Assembly (NCBI RefSeq): GCF_025751435.1 | Contig: NZ_JAOWKY010000001.1 | Location: 1,658,001 to 1,722,000, forward strand | Source of the DNA: Albidovulum marisflavi | GTDB taxonomy: Bacteria; Pseudomonadota; Alphaproteobacteria; Rhodobacterales; Rhodobacteraceae | Length of the DNA: 64,000 nucleotides | Direction of reading: 5' to 3' | Shown here: in pieces, positions 37,782-47,072 of the stretch | Numbering within the stretch: position 1 is the stretch's first letter | Layout: the number at the start of each line of letters is the position of its first letter | Position numbers and translations under genes: made by a program | Notes under the pieces: generated by a model | Told to the model about the DNA's origin: nothing | Databases searched by the model: none | Seen by the model: only the letters and a program-made list of their open reading frames with translations

Positions 37782-38624
37782 TCAGCGCCCGGAACGCGCC
37801 ATGAAGGCCAGGCGCTCGAACAGCGCTACGTCCTGTTCGTTCTTGAGCAGCGCACCGTGCAGCTTCGGCAGAAGCTGGCGCGGGTCACGCCGAAGGTCTT
37901 CGGGCGAAAGGTCCTCGGCGAGAATCAGCTTGAGCCAGTCGAGCACCTCGGAGGTCGAGGGCTTCTTCTTCAGCCCCGGCGTTTCGCGGATTTCGTAGAA
38001 CTGCGTCAGCGCCTCTGCCAGCAGGGTTTCCTTAATCTTTGGAAAATGCACGGCGATGATCTGCTTCAGCGTCTCCGTTTCAGGGAAACGAATGTAATGG
38101 AAGAAACACCTGCGCAGAAACGCGTCGGGAAGTTCCTTTTCGTTGTTTGAGGTTATTATGACCACCGGGCGGTGGCGGGCGCGGATCGTCTCGGCGGTTT
38201 CGTAGACATGGAATTCCATCCGGTCGAGTTCCTGGAGAAGGTCGTTGGGAAACTCGATGTCGGCCTTGTCGATTTCGTCGATCAGCAGAACGACCTTGGT
38301 ATCGGCCTCGAACGCCTGCCAGAGCTTGCCCTTGCGGATGTAGTTCGCGACGTCGTGCACGCGCTCGTCGCCAAGCTGGCTGTCACGAAGCCGGCTGACC
38401 GCGTCGTATTCGTACAGACCTTGCTGCGCCTTGGTCGTTGATTTCACGTGCCATTCAACCAACGGAAGGCCAAGGCTTTGCGCGACCTGTCGGGCGAGTT
38501 CAGTCTTGCCGGTGCCCGGCTCGCCCTTCACCAGAAGCGGCCGCTCCAACGTGACCGAGGCGTTTACAGCGACGGTCAGATCCCTGGGTGCGACATAACT
38601 CGCCGTTCCGTTGAATTTCATCAT
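37782..38624 (-). CDS. MoxR-family AAA+ ATPase
   Basis: A 280-residue ATPase and the probable partner of the VWA protein four genes downstream. It has Walker A GEPGTGKT at 34-41, Walker B VVLLIDEID at 111-119, sensor 1 VVIITSNNEKELPDAFLRRC near 155-174 including the arginine finger region, and the C-terminal lid. The start at 38624 follows GGAG at seven bases; homologues often begin one codon later at MKFNG. The frame is open to 38711 without family similarity. MoxR-VWA pairs act as chaperones for cofactor insertion or stress responses; the client here is unknown. Confidence 0.9.
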   Translation of the reverse strand: MMKFNGTASYVAPRDLTVAVNASVTLERPLLVKGEPGTGKTELARQVAQSLGLPLVEWHVKSTTKAQQGLYEYDAVSRLRDSQLGDERVHDVANYIRKGKLWQAFEADTKVVLLIDEIDKADIEFPNDLLQELDRMEFHVYETAETIRARHRPVVIITSNNEKELPDAFLRRCFFHYIRFPETETLKQIIAVHFPKIKETLLAEALTQFYEIRETPGLKKKPSTSEVLDWLKLILAEDLSPEDLRRDPRQLLPKLHGALLKNEQDVALFERLAFMARSGR

Positions 38625-38659
38625 CTTGTATCTCCGCATCCGGCGAGTGCCTGATTTTA

Positions 38660-38688
38660 GAGATACGCGGGCCATCAAAATGCCGCAA
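38660..38688 (-). promoter_or_regulatory. Putative promoter of the MoxR-VWA operon
   Basis: On the minus strand TTGCGG (38688-38683) is followed after 17 bases by TATCTC (38665-38660). It lies about 36 bases upstream of the MoxR start. The -10 match is modest. Confidence 0.4.
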
Positions 38689-38803
38689 GGCTGGGCGACA
38701 GCTAGTGACAACCCCCCGCCGTTGCGCTAAGGGAGCGCCCGTGGAGTACCGGATGACGATTGCAAAAATGACGAACGGATCCGGAGGCAGGAAGGGAGCA
38801 GAG

Positions 38804-39226
38804 ATGAAGGCAGAAATCTTTCTTCCCGAGGATTATCGTCCCGCCGAGGACGAGCCTTTCATGAACGAGCTGCAGCTCGAGTATTTCCGTCGAAAGCTGA
38901 CCTCGTGGAAGAATGAGCTTCTTGAGCAGTCCGCAGAAACACTTGAGGGTCTTCAGGACAGCGCGCGCAACGTGCCCGACTTGGCCGACCGCGCAAGCGA
39001 GGAAACGGACCGCGCGCTGGAACTGCGGACACGCGACCGTCAGCGCAAGCTCGTGACAAAGATCGACGCGGCGCTTCGCCGGATCGAGAATGGCGAATAC
39101 GGCTACTGCGAGATGACCGGAGAGCCGATTTCGCTGAAGCGCCTGGATGCGCGGCCGATCGCGACCATGACGCTTGAGGCGCAGGAAAAACACGAACGCC
39201 GCGAGCGGGTTCATCGCGACGACTGA
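38804..39226 (+). CDS. dksA: RNA polymerase-binding protein DksA, Cys-poor form
   Basis: Binds the RNA polymerase secondary channel and works with ppGpp in the stringent response. The 140-residue protein has the coiled-coil with the tip motif DLADRA at 59-64 (D-x2-D-x-A). In the zinc-finger region only one of four cysteines remains: C102, then T105, T123 and A126 where E. coli DksA has Cys. This fits the zinc-independent alphaproteobacterial form described in Rhodobacter sphaeroides. GGGAG precedes the ATG at 38804; upstream in-frame starts lack conservation. A strong terminator follows. Confidence 0.92.
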   Translation: MKAEIFLPEDYRPAEDEPFMNELQLEYFRRKLTSWKNELLEQSAETLEGLQDSARNVPDLADRASEETDRALELRTRDRQRKLVTKIDAALRRIENGEYGYCEMTGEPISLKRLDARPIATMTLEAQEKHERRERVHRDD

Positions 39227-39253
39227 TCCCCGGACGACGGGTCGGCAAGAATC

Positions 39254-39290
39254 GGCGCCGGAGTCCTTTGACTCCGGCGCCTTCATTTTC
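39254..39290 (+). terminator. Rho-independent terminator after dksA
   Basis: A perfect 12-base stem GGCGCCGGAGTC/GACTCCGGCGCC has loop CTTT and the tail TTCATTTTC. It ends right at the ribosome-binding site (GGAGG) of the next gene, so that gene must be transcribed by read-through or from a promoter inside this short gap. Confidence 0.93.
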
Positions 39291-39300
39291 GGAGGTGGTC

Positions 39301-40464
39301 TTGAAGGGGCAACGCGTCACGGTGATCGGCGCTGGGATCGCGGGGCTTGCGCTTGCGCGGGCGCTGGCGATGAAGGGGGCCGCCGTCACGGTCCTGGAAC
39401 AAGCCCCGGAAATCCGCGAGGTCGGAGCAGGGTTGCAGATCACGCCGAACGGGCAACGCGTTCTGGCGGCCTTGGGTCTTGGCGCTGAATTCGAACGCGA
39501 GGGCCTGCGCACCGAGGCGGTGGAACTGATCGACGGGGAAACCGGCGGTGTCGTGCTGAAGCTCGACCTGCTGCGGCAGAGGCCGTCGGACCACTTCCGG
39601 CTGTTTCACCGGGCAGACCTGATATCGGTCCTGGCCCAGGGCGCGCGCGATGCGGGCGTGGAAATCCGGCTGCTGCAAAAGATCGACAGCGTCACGCTCG
39701 GTCAGACGCGCCCTCTGATCCGGACCGCGCAGGGCGCTGAGACCGAGGTCGACCTGCTGATTGGCGCGGACGGGTTGCATTCCAAGGTTCGCGAGGCGCT
39801 TAACGGCCGGATCGCGCCGTTCTTCACCCATCAGGTCGCCTGGCGCGCGACGCTGCCCGCCGAGCCGGGCATTCGGCCGGTCGCGCAGGTCTTCATGGGT
39901 GAGGGGCGGCACGTCGTCAGCTATCCATTGCGCGGCGGCAGGCTGCGCAACATCGTCGCGGTCGAGGAACGCCGCCGCTGGGCCGAGGAAAGCTGGTCCC
40001 TGACCGACGATCCCCTGGCCCTGCGTATCGCCTTCGAGGACTTCGTGCCCGAGGTGCGCGGTTGGCTGGACCGGATCGAGCGTCCGAACCTTTGGGGGCT
40101 TTTCCGCCATCCGGTCGCCGAGCGCTGGCATGGCCAGGGGGCCGCGATACTGGGCGACGCCGCGCACCCGACACTGCCGTTCCTGGCGCAGGGGGCGAAC
40201 ATGGCGCTTGAAGATGCCTGGGTGCTGGCAAGCTGCCTTTCGGCTGCCGGGACGCCCGAGGCCGGTCTGATCGCCTATCAGGACCGTCGTCTGGCAAGGG
40301 TGCGGAAGATCGTCGCGGCGGCCAATGCCAACGCCCGCAACTATCACCTTTCAGGGATCAGGCGCGACGTCGCGCATATCGGGCTCAAGCTTGTCAACCG
40401 GTTCGCGCCGTCGGCGATGCTGGGCCGGTTCGACTGGCTTTACGGCCACGACGTCACCGCGTGA
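39301..40464 (+). CDS. FAD-dependent aromatic hydroxylase-like monooxygenase
   Basis: A 387-residue group A flavoprotein monooxygenase resembling salicylate or 3-hydroxybenzoate 6-hydroxylases. It has the N-terminal FAD motif VTVIGAGIAGLALARALA near 6-23, the DLLIGADGLHSKVR motif (DG) near 150-163, and GDAAHPTLPFLAQGANMALEDA near 285-306. A TTG at 39301, five bases after GGAGG, gives the right N-terminus; no ATG fits. The substrate is unknown. The gene overlaps the converging FAD oxidoreductase gene by 11 bases. Confidence 0.85.
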   Translation: MKGQRVTVIGAGIAGLALARALAMKGAAVTVLEQAPEIREVGAGLQITPNGQRVLAALGLGAEFEREGLRTEAVELIDGETGGVVLKLDLLRQRPSDHFRLFHRADLISVLAQGARDAGVEIRLLQKIDSVTLGQTRPLIRTAQGAETEVDLLIGADGLHSKVREALNGRIAPFFTHQVAWRATLPAEPGIRPVAQVFMGEGRHVVSYPLRGGRLRNIVAVEERRRWAEESWSLTDDPLALRIAFEDFVPEVRGWLDRIERPNLWGLFRHPVAERWHGQGAAILGDAAHPTLPFLAQGANMALEDAWVLASCLSAAGTPEAGLIAYQDRRLARVRKIVAAANANARNYHLSGIRRDVAHIGLKLVNRFAPSAMLGRFDWLYGHDVTA

Positions 40465-41746
40465 TGCCACTGCCGCGTTCGCGCCAGCGATCCTGCGCCT
40501 GCAGCTTCCAGTAGGTCAGCTGCGCCGCCATCAGGCCCAGTGTGCCACCCGCCCAGTCCAGTCCGAAGGGCGCGAACATCCGGATGCGGTCGCTTTCGCC
40601 CAGCATCGCCTCGGCCAGCACCTTGCCCGCGATCGCCGTGGTGTTGAGCCCGTGGCCGCCGAAGGCGGTGATGTGCCAGACGCCGGGGGCCATTTCGCCC
40701 ACCTGCGGCATCAGGTGGCGCGCATAGCCCATCAGTCCCGACCACGAAATCTCTGTCCGCAGACCCTGAAGCTGGGGGTAGGCGACCAGCATCTCATGCC
40801 GAAGCTCGCGTGCGATGCCGGCCGGATCGGCCGCCCGCGTGGTGATCCGTCCCCCCCACAACAGTCGCCGCCCGCCCTCGACAAGGCGGTAGTAGTCGCC
40901 TGCGCGGCGGTCGTCGTACATGCAGGCCCTGGTGCGGATCGCGGTTGCGATCAGATCGGGCGCGGCCTCGGTAGCCATCATGTAGGTGGCGATGGGCAGA
41001 AACGCGCGGCGCAGGCGGGGAACCAGCCCGCCGGTGTAGCCGCCAGTCGCGAAGACAACGCAGGGCGCCTCGATCCGGCCGGTTGCCGTTTCCACGCGCT
41101 TGACGGCCCCTTCAAGCATCGCGCCCGTCGCGGGCGATGCTTCGTAGATGCGCCCGCCGAGACGTTCGATCTCTGACGCGATGGCGCGCAGCGTGTTCAG
41201 TGGATGAATGTGGAACGCGTTCGGATCGTGGATCGCGTGGAAATATCGAGGGCTTGTGACGTGCCCGGCCAGTTCCTCGCGGTTCAGATAAGTCATCTGA
41301 TAGCCGTAGACTTCGGCGAATTCCGCGACGTGAGCCCTGAGGTCATCGGCCTTGTCGAAGCGCCGCAAGCTCAACAGCCCCGGAACAAGCCCGGCGCTTT
41401 CGATCTTCAGGTCGCGAATGGTCGACCGCAGTCTTTCCACGCCCTCGATGGAAAGGCGGTGAAGCGCGCGGGCGGCCTCTGGCCCCACGCGCGCCCTTAT
41501 CGCCTCGTCTCCGCCGGCAAAGGCGGGGCTGACCAGCCCGCCGTTGCGGCCGGATGCGCCGAAACCCACGGTTCGGGCTTCGAGCAGAGCGACCCGCTTG
41601 CCCGCGCGCGCCAGTTCCAGCGCCGTGGTCAAGCCGGCAAGCCCGCCGCCGACGATGACAACATCGGCCTCTTCGCGCCCCGAAAGGGTGGGGCGCTCGC
41701 TCTGGTCGGCGGCCGTGCGCGCGTAGTAGGTGTCGGGATAGCCCAT
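40454..41746 (-). CDS. FAD-dependent oxidoreductase, DadA/PuuB-like (DAO family)
   Basis: A 430-residue flavoprotein of the D-amino-acid oxidase fold. The dinucleotide motif is ADVVIVGGGLAGLTTALELARAGKRVALLEA near 27-57, followed by GFGASGRNGG near 61-70, the region used for flavin contact in PuuB/OrdL-like oxidases. ITAFGGHGLNTTAIAGKVLAEA near 370-391 closes the FAD site. The start MGYPDTYYARTAADQSERPTLSG resembles gamma-glutamylputrescine oxidoreductases, so an amine or polyamine substrate is possible but not shown. The xth gene ends 4 bases from its start. Confidence 0.85.
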   Translation of the reverse strand: MGYPDTYYARTAADQSERPTLSGREEADVVIVGGGLAGLTTALELARAGKRVALLEARTVGFGASGRNGGLVSPAFAGGDEAIRARVGPEAARALHRLSIEGVERLRSTIRDLKIESAGLVPGLLSLRRFDKADDLRAHVAEFAEVYGYQMTYLNREELAGHVTSPRYFHAIHDPNAFHIHPLNTLRAIASEIERLGGRIYEASPATGAMLEGAVKRVETATGRIEAPCVVFATGGYTGGLVPRLRRAFLPIATYMMATEAAPDLIATAIRTRACMYDDRRAGDYYRLVEGGRRLLWGGRITTRAADPAGIARELRHEMLVAYPQLQGLRTEISWSGLMGYARHLMPQVGEMAPGVWHITAFGGHGLNTTAIAGKVLAEAMLGESDRIRMFAPFGLDWAGGTLGLMAAQLTYWKLQAQDRWRERGSGITR

Positions 41747-41750
41747 GCCG

Positions 41751-42530
41751 TCAGGCGTCCAGTTCGATCCAGACCGGCACGTGATCCGAAGGCTTGTCGC
41801 CGTCGCGCACCGCCTTGTCTATCCCGGCGTCGATCAGAACATCCGCCGCTTGAGGGCTCAGAAGCATGTGGTCGATGCGAATGCCGTTGTTCTTTTGCCA
41901 GGCGCCGGCCTGATAATCCCAAAACGTGTAGATGCCCGGCCTGGGGTCGCGGGTGCGGATCGCCTCGGTCAGGCCCATGTTCACGATCGACCGGAACGCC
42001 GCGCGGGATTCGGGGCGGAACAGCGCGTCATCCACCCAGGCCTCGGGCTTGGCGGCGTCGATCGCGTCGGGGATCACGTTGTAATCGCCCCCGAAGACCA
42101 GCGGCATCTCAAGCGTCAGCATATGAGCGACGCGAGCCTTCATCCGGTCCATCCAGGCCAGCTTGTAGTCGAACTTGGGACCTGGCGCAGGGTTGCCGTT
42201 GGGCAGATAAAGCCCCACGAGCCGCACCGCGATCTTGCCGACGACTGTCGCTTCGATCCAACGCGCCTGTTCGTCGCTGTCGTCGCCGGGAAGTCCCCGC
42301 TCGACATCCTCCAGCGGCAGCTTCGACAGGATCGCGACGCCGTTGAAACCCTTCTGGCCATGGGTTTCGACGAAAAATCCGCGGTCCTCAAAGATTTCAC
42401 GCGGGAAACCTTCGTCGAGCGACTTGATCTCCTGCAAGAGCGCGACATCGGGCCTGGCGTCGTCCAGCCATGCGGTCAAAGCCTCGATCCGCGCCTTGAC
42501 GCCGTTGATGTTGAATGTGGCGATCTTCAT
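41751..42530 (-). CDS. xth: Exodeoxyribonuclease III
   Basis: AP endonuclease / 3'-exonuclease of base-excision repair. The 259-residue protein has the EEP-family motifs: MKIATFNINGVKARI at the N-terminus, LLQEIKS near 33-39 with the metal-binding glutamate, GLYLPNGNP, FGGDYNVIPD near 146-155, and the catalytic C-terminal region RIDHMLLSP and SDHVPVWIEL. Length and order agree with XthA. The downstream FAD oxidoreductase gene begins 4 bases after its stop, suggesting cotranscription without functional relation. Confidence 0.93.
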   Translation of the reverse strand: MKIATFNINGVKARIEALTAWLDDARPDVALLQEIKSLDEGFPREIFEDRGFFVETHGQKGFNGVAILSKLPLEDVERGLPGDDSDEQARWIEATVVGKIAVRLVGLYLPNGNPAPGPKFDYKLAWMDRMKARVAHMLTLEMPLVFGGDYNVIPDAIDAAKPEAWVDDALFRPESRAAFRSIVNMGLTEAIRTRDPRPGIYTFWDYQAGAWQKNNGIRIDHMLLSPQAADVLIDAGIDKAVRDGDKPSDHVPVWIELDA

Positions 42531-42632
42531 CGGCGCTCTCCCTCGCTTGGCTTCTTTTCGCCGGGATCGGATGCGAGGGCAAGCTTTGCCCCGCCGATCG
42601 CCCGAAATCGCCTGGCCGGGCGGAGCGGGGCC

Positions 42633-42965
42633 TCAGATCGAAAAGCTGGTTCCGCAGCCGCAGGACGATGTCGCGTTCGGGTTCTCGATCACGAAGCGCG
42701 CGCCGATCAGTTCCTCGGAAAAGTCGATGGTCGCGTTGGCAAGGAAGGGCAGGGATACCGTGTCGATCAGGACCTGCTGTCCCGCGCCTTCCAGCACCAG
42801 ATCGTCGGGCGTGGGATCGTCCAGCGTGATTTCGTACTGGAAACCGGAACATCCGCCGCCCGCGACCGCCACGCGCAGCGCCTTGTCCTCGCCCGAGGCG
42901 GCGTTGATTTCCGCCAGCCGCGCGAAGGCGCGGGGCGTGACCTTGGGCGGCAGATTCAGTTCCAT
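42633..42965 (-). CDS. erpA: Iron-sulfur cluster insertion protein ErpA (A-type carrier)
   Basis: A 110-residue HesB/IscA-family carrier that delivers Fe-S clusters to target enzymes. The three cluster-binding cysteines are present: C39 in GGGCSGF and C102/C104 in SCGCGTSF. The ATG at 42965 is the family start; the open frame upstream is antisense to dgt. The gene is divergent from dgt, 69 bases apart. The call ErpA rather than IscA is based on overall similarity. Confidence 0.9.
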   Translation of the reverse strand: MELNLPPKVTPRAFARLAEINAASGEDKALRVAVAGGGCSGFQYEITLDDPTPDDLVLEGAGQQVLIDTVSLPFLANATIDFSEELIGARFVIENPNATSSCGCGTSFSI

Positions 42966-43034
42966 TGGAAAACCCGTGTCATTTCCTTGTGACCACAATA
43001 TATGAGGGGACAGAGGAACGACAAGAACGGCAAT

Positions 43035-44225
43035 ATGACGCTCGCACCCTATGCCTGCCATCCCGACGACAGCCGTGGCAGGCTTCATTCCGAAAGCATG
43101 TCCACCTTCCGCTCGCCCTTCCAGCGTGATCGGGACCGGATCATCCATTCCTCGGCGTTCCGCCGGCTCAAGCACAAGACGCAGGTCTTCGTCGAGCATG
43201 AGGGCGACTATTACCGCACCCGCCTGACCCACACCATCGAGGTGGCGCAGGTCGCGCGCACCATCGCAGGCACGCTGGGGCTGAATGTCGAACTGGCCGA
43301 GGCGGTGGCCCTGGCCCACGACCTGGGCCATCCGCCTTTCGGCCATACCGGAGAGGACGCGCTGCACGAACTGATGGCGCCCTACGGGGGGTTCGATCAC
43401 AACGCGCAGGCGCTTCGGATCGTGACCAGGCTTGAGCGCCACTATGCCGGCTTCGACGGGCTGAACCTGACCTGGGAAACGCTTGAGGGCATCGCCAAGC
43501 ACAACGGCCCGGTGATCGGGCCGCGCGCATCCGGCTCGCATGCCGTGGCGGAGGGCGCGCAAATGCCCTACGCGCTTGAGGAATGCAACGCGGCCTGGGA
43601 TCTTGAGTTGTCGACCTTCGCCTCTGCCGAGGCACAGGTGGCTGCCGTGGCCGACGACGTGGCCTACAACCACCACGACCTGCATGACGGGTTGCGCGCG
43701 GGGCTTTTCACCGAGGACGACCTGATGGAGCTTCCGGTGACGGGTCCGGCCTTCGAAGAGGTCGATCGGTTGCACCCGGGTCTGGATCCTTCCCGGCGCC
43801 GGCACGAGGCGCTTCGACGCGTCTTCGGCGTGATGGTCGAGGATGTGATCGCCGTGGCCCAGAACCGACTTGAGGGCAGCCAGCCCCAGTCCGTTCAGGA
43901 AATCCGCGACATGGAGGGGCCGATCATCCGGTTTTCGAAGCCGCTTTACCAGAACCTCAAGGCGATCAAGTCCTTCCTGTTCACGCGCATGTACCGCGCC
44001 CCTACGGTTGTCGTCGAGCGCCAGCGCGTCACCGCGATGATCCGGGACCTGTTCCCTCTTTTCATGGGCGACCCGTCACTTCTTCCTGCAGAGTGGCGCG
44101 CCGACGTCGCAGCCGCGCAGGACGAAACGGCCCTGGCGCGTGTGGTGCTGGACTACGTCGCGGGAATGACCGACCGCTTCGCCATCCAGGAACACGAACG
44201 CCTGTGCGGCAGCGCCGCGGTCTGA
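43035..44225 (+). CDS. dgt: Deoxyguanosinetriphosphate triphosphohydrolase-like protein
   Basis: HD-superfamily enzyme of 396 residues that cleaves dNTPs to deoxynucleosides and triphosphate. The metal motif is H66 in RLTHTIEVAQVAR and H95-D96 in LAHDLGHPPFGHTGEDAL. The N-terminal RSPFQRDRDRIIHSSAFRRLKHKTQVF is the typical alphaproteobacterial form. The ATG at 43035 is preferred because family members begin MTLAPYA; an ATG at 43002 would add 11 residues. Neither start has a strong ribosome-binding site. It heads the run dgt, argS, SPOR, nagZ, scpA and scpB. Confidence 0.9.
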   Translation: MTLAPYACHPDDSRGRLHSESMSTFRSPFQRDRDRIIHSSAFRRLKHKTQVFVEHEGDYYRTRLTHTIEVAQVARTIAGTLGLNVELAEAVALAHDLGHPPFGHTGEDALHELMAPYGGFDHNAQALRIVTRLERHYAGFDGLNLTWETLEGIAKHNGPVIGPRASGSHAVAEGAQMPYALEECNAAWDLELSTFASAEAQVAAVADDVAYNHHDLHDGLRAGLFTEDDLMELPVTGPAFEEVDRLHPGLDPSRRRHEALRRVFGVMVEDVIAVAQNRLEGSQPQSVQEIRDMEGPIIRFSKPLYQNLKAIKSFLFTRMYRAPTVVVERQRVTAMIRDLFPLFMGDPSLLPAEWRADVAAAQDETALARVVLDYVAGMTDRFAIQEHERLCGSAAV

Positions 44226-44293
44226 CGGCGCGCGCCTGCCATTGACGCGGGCGTCCCGCTCTGGCAATGCCGGATCGAACGAAGGACACCAGA

Positions 44294-46039
44294 ATGAACC
44301 TCTTTTCCGATATCCGCGGGGCGGTGCTCGACGCTCTTGCCGCAATGCAGGCCGAGGGCGCGCTGCCTGCGGGGCTCGACATGGCCAACGTCGCGGTGGA
44401 ACCGCCGCGCGATCCCGCGCATGGCGACATGGCGACCAATGCCGCGATGGTGCTTGCCAAGCCTGCCGGCCAGCAGCCCCGCGCGATCGCCGAGGCGCTG
44501 GCGGCAAGGCTTGCCGCCGATCCCCGCATCGTGACGGCCGAGGTGGCGGGTCCCGGCTTTCTCAACCTGCGCCTGACGCCGGACGCCTGGCGCGGCGTGG
44601 TGGCTTCGGCACTTGCGGAAGGCGCCGATTTCGGCCGCTCGGACATGGGGCAGGGCGTGAAGGTCAACGTCGAGTTCGTGTCCGCGAACCCTACGGGCCC
44701 AATGCACGTGGGTCACACCCGCGGCGCGGTCTTTGGCGACGCATTGGCCGCACTGCTGGATTTCGCGGGCCACGAGGTCACGCGGGAATACTACATCAAC
44801 GACGCAGGTGCGCAGGTCGACGTTCTGGCGCGGTCGGCTTACGAACGCTACCGCGAGGCCAACGGCCTTGACCCCGAAATCCGCGAGGGGCTTTACCCCG
44901 GCGATTACCTGATCCCGGTGGGCGAGGCGCTGAAGGCCAGGTATGGCACCTCGCTTCTGGACAAGCCGGAATCCGATTGGCTTGCCGATGTGCGCGCATT
45001 CGCGACCGGCGAGATGATGCAGATGATCCGCGATGACCTGGCGCTGCTGGGCGTCAGGATGGACATCTTTTCCTCTGAGCGCGAGATCACGGCCTCGGGC
45101 AGGGTCGAGGAGGCGATCGAAACGCTGCGCGGCATGGGCCTGATCTACGAAGGCACGCTTGAACCGCCAAAGGGCAAGCTGCCCGAGGACTGGGAAGAGC
45201 GCGAACAGCTGCTGTTCCGTTCGACTGCGCATGGCGACGACGTGGACCGCCCGGTTCAGAAGTCGGACGGAAGCTGGACCTATTTCGCCCCCGACATCGC
45301 GTATCACTGGGACAAGGTGAAGCGCGGCTACGGGCAGCTGATCGATGTGCTGGGCGCGGATCACGGCGGATATGTCAAGCGGCTGAAGGCCGTCGTCTCG
45401 GCGCTGTCGGACGGCAGCGTGCCGCTTGAAGTCAAGCTGATCCAGCTTGTGAAGCTCTACAAGAACGGCGAACCGTTCAAGATGTCGAAGCGGGCGGGAA
45501 CCTTCGTGACGCTCCGCGATGTCGTCGAACAGGCGGGGCCGGACGTGACCCGCTTCGTGATGCTGACACGCAAGAACGACGCGGCACTGGATTTCGATTT
45601 CGACAAGGTGTTGGAGCAGTCGAAGGACAATCCGGTCTTCTACGTCCAGTACGCCCATGCCCGCGTCTGTTCGGTGATCCGCAAGGCCGGTGAGGCCGGG
45701 ATCGCGGCCGACGACGCGACGCTTGCCGGCGCTGATCTGGGACATCTTTCGCATGACGCCGAACTGTCGCTGGCACGCAAGATCGCGGAATGGCCGCGTC
45801 TGGTCGAGATCGCCGCACGCGGTCAGGAACCGCACCGCATCGCCTTCTATCTGTACGAACTTGCGTCGGAACTGCACGGACTATGGAACCGTGGCAACGA
45901 AGACACCGGCCTTCGCTTCGTTCAAGAGGGCAATGTGCCGGTTTCGCAAGCGAAAATCGCGCTGGCGCGGGCCACGGGCGTTGTCATTTCCGCAGGTCTT
46001 GGTATCCTTGGCGTGACCCCTGCGGAAGAAATGCGCTGA
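44294..46039 (+). CDS. argS: Arginyl-tRNA synthetase
   Basis: Charges tRNA(Arg). The 581-residue class I synthetase has the N-terminal Add1 domain, the HIGH motif as HVGH at 138-141 ([20 protein letters not shown]), the KMSKR loop ([17 protein letters not shown] near 395-411), and the C-terminal DALR anticodon-binding domain. The ATG at 44294 follows AAGGACACC and is preferred over the ATG nine codons earlier. It is followed by the SPOR-domain gene after 67 bases. Confidence 0.95.
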   Translation: MNLFSDIRGAVLDALAAMQAEGALPAGLDMANVAVEPPRDPAHGDMATNAAMVLAKPAGQQPRAIAEALAARLAADPRIVTAEVAGPGFLNLRLTPDAWRGVVASALAEGADFGRSDMGQGVKVNVEFVSANPTGPMHVGHTRGAVFGDALAALLDFAGHEVTREYYINDAGAQVDVLARSAYERYREANGLDPEIREGLYPGDYLIPVGEALKARYGTSLLDKPESDWLADVRAFATGEMMQMIRDDLALLGVRMDIFSSEREITASGRVEEAIETLRGMGLIYEGTLEPPKGKLPEDWEEREQLLFRSTAHGDDVDRPVQKSDGSWTYFAPDIAYHWDKVKRGYGQLIDVLGADHGGYVKRLKAVVSALSDGSVPLEVKLIQLVKLYKNGEPFKMSKRAGTFVTLRDVVEQAGPDVTRFVMLTRKNDAALDFDFDKVLEQSKDNPVFYVQYAHARVCSVIRKAGEAGIAADDATLAGADLGHLSHDAELSLARKIAEWPRLVEIAARGQEPHRIAFYLYELASELHGLWNRGNEDTGLRFVQEGNVPVSQAKIALARATGVVISAGLGILGVTPAEEMR

Positions 46040-46106
46040 TCAAAGGCGCCACGCCCGGGTCGCGACAGGCAAGTCGGGCGGTCCGCCGCCCGAAGCGAGG
46101 CGGAAA

Positions 46107-47072
46107 ATGGCGGATATCGATTTCGACGATTTCCCGGCGGAGCGTGCATATGCGCCCCCCCGTTCTGAGATGATGCAGAAATATATCGGGATAGCGGGGG
46201 CCGTCACCTCTGCCGCGCTCGTGGCCGGGCTTCTGGTGTGGGGCTACAAGCTTGCCGTGCGCGACGTCACCGGCATACCGGTCATCATGGCGCTGGAAGG
46301 GCCGGCCCGTGTCGCGCCGGAAAATCCGGGCGGCGAACTTGCCGAACATACCGGGCTGGCGGTCAATGCGATCGCGGCGGACGGCGTGGCCGAGCCTCCG
46401 GCCGAAACTCTGACTCTTGCGCCCGGAACCGCGGGGCTGGCCACCGAGGATGTTGCGGGCGGAGAGCTTGCATCGCTTCCCACTGTGTCCCCCGACGTGC
46501 CGCAGGTGACGGATCAAAATGACAGTGCCGCACCCGCTCCCGAAACCGGGGGCGAGGTCGTCCCGGCGGCCGCGCCTGCAAACGTTCCGCTGGCTGATCC
46601 GCTTCCGGACGAGGCGCCAGAGCCGCTGCTGGACGCGCTTGAGCCACAGATAACCGGCGACACGCTGGCGGCCGCCCGGCCCGTCGCGCGCCCGGCAAGG
46701 CTGGCGTCGGTTTCGGCGTCGGAGGGCGGGGGGTACGACGCGGATGCCGATGCCATCGCCGCCGCCGTTGCCGAGGCGCTTGCGCCCGTCGCGGTCGACG
46801 TGAGCCCCGCCGCCTTGCCCGTTGGCACCAGCCTTGCCCAGCTTGGCTCCTTCGACACCGAGGCCGAGGCGCGGCTTGAGTGGGATCGCATCATCGCGCG
46901 CTACGGCGCGCTGATGGATGGTCGGCAGCGCGTGATCGAGCCGGCAGAGGCGGGTGGCAACAGCTTTGTCAGGTTGCGCGCTGCCGGCTTTGAGGACATC
47001 GACGACGCCCGGCGTTTCTGCTCCGTGCTGCTGGCGGAGAGCACCCAATGCGTGCCGACGCTGACGAAGTAG
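46107..47072 (+). CDS. SPOR-domain membrane protein
   Basis: A 321-residue single-pass inner-membrane protein. It has a short acidic cytoplasmic part, a membrane helix at about 31-52 (IGIAGAVTSAALVAGLLVWGY), a long Ala/Pro/acid-rich periplasmic linker (about 70-230), and a C-terminal SPOR domain from about 240 (LPVGTSLAQLGSFDTEAEARLEWD to the end) that binds denuded glycan strands at the septum. A role in cell division or cell-wall remodelling is inferred. The downstream nagZ gene overlaps its last 25 bases. Confidence 0.87.
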   Translation: MADIDFDDFPAERAYAPPRSEMMQKYIGIAGAVTSAALVAGLLVWGYKLAVRDVTGIPVIMALEGPARVAPENPGGELAEHTGLAVNAIAADGVAEPPAETLTLAPGTAGLATEDVAGGELASLPTVSPDVPQVTDQNDSAAPAPETGGEVVPAAAPANVPLADPLPDEAPEPLLDALEPQITGDTLAAARPVARPARLASVSASEGGGYDADADAIAAAVAEALAPVAVDVSPAALPVGTSLAQLGSFDTEAEARLEWDRIIARYGALMDGRQRVIEPAEAGGNSFVRLRAAGFEDIDDARRFCSVLLAESTQCVPTLTK

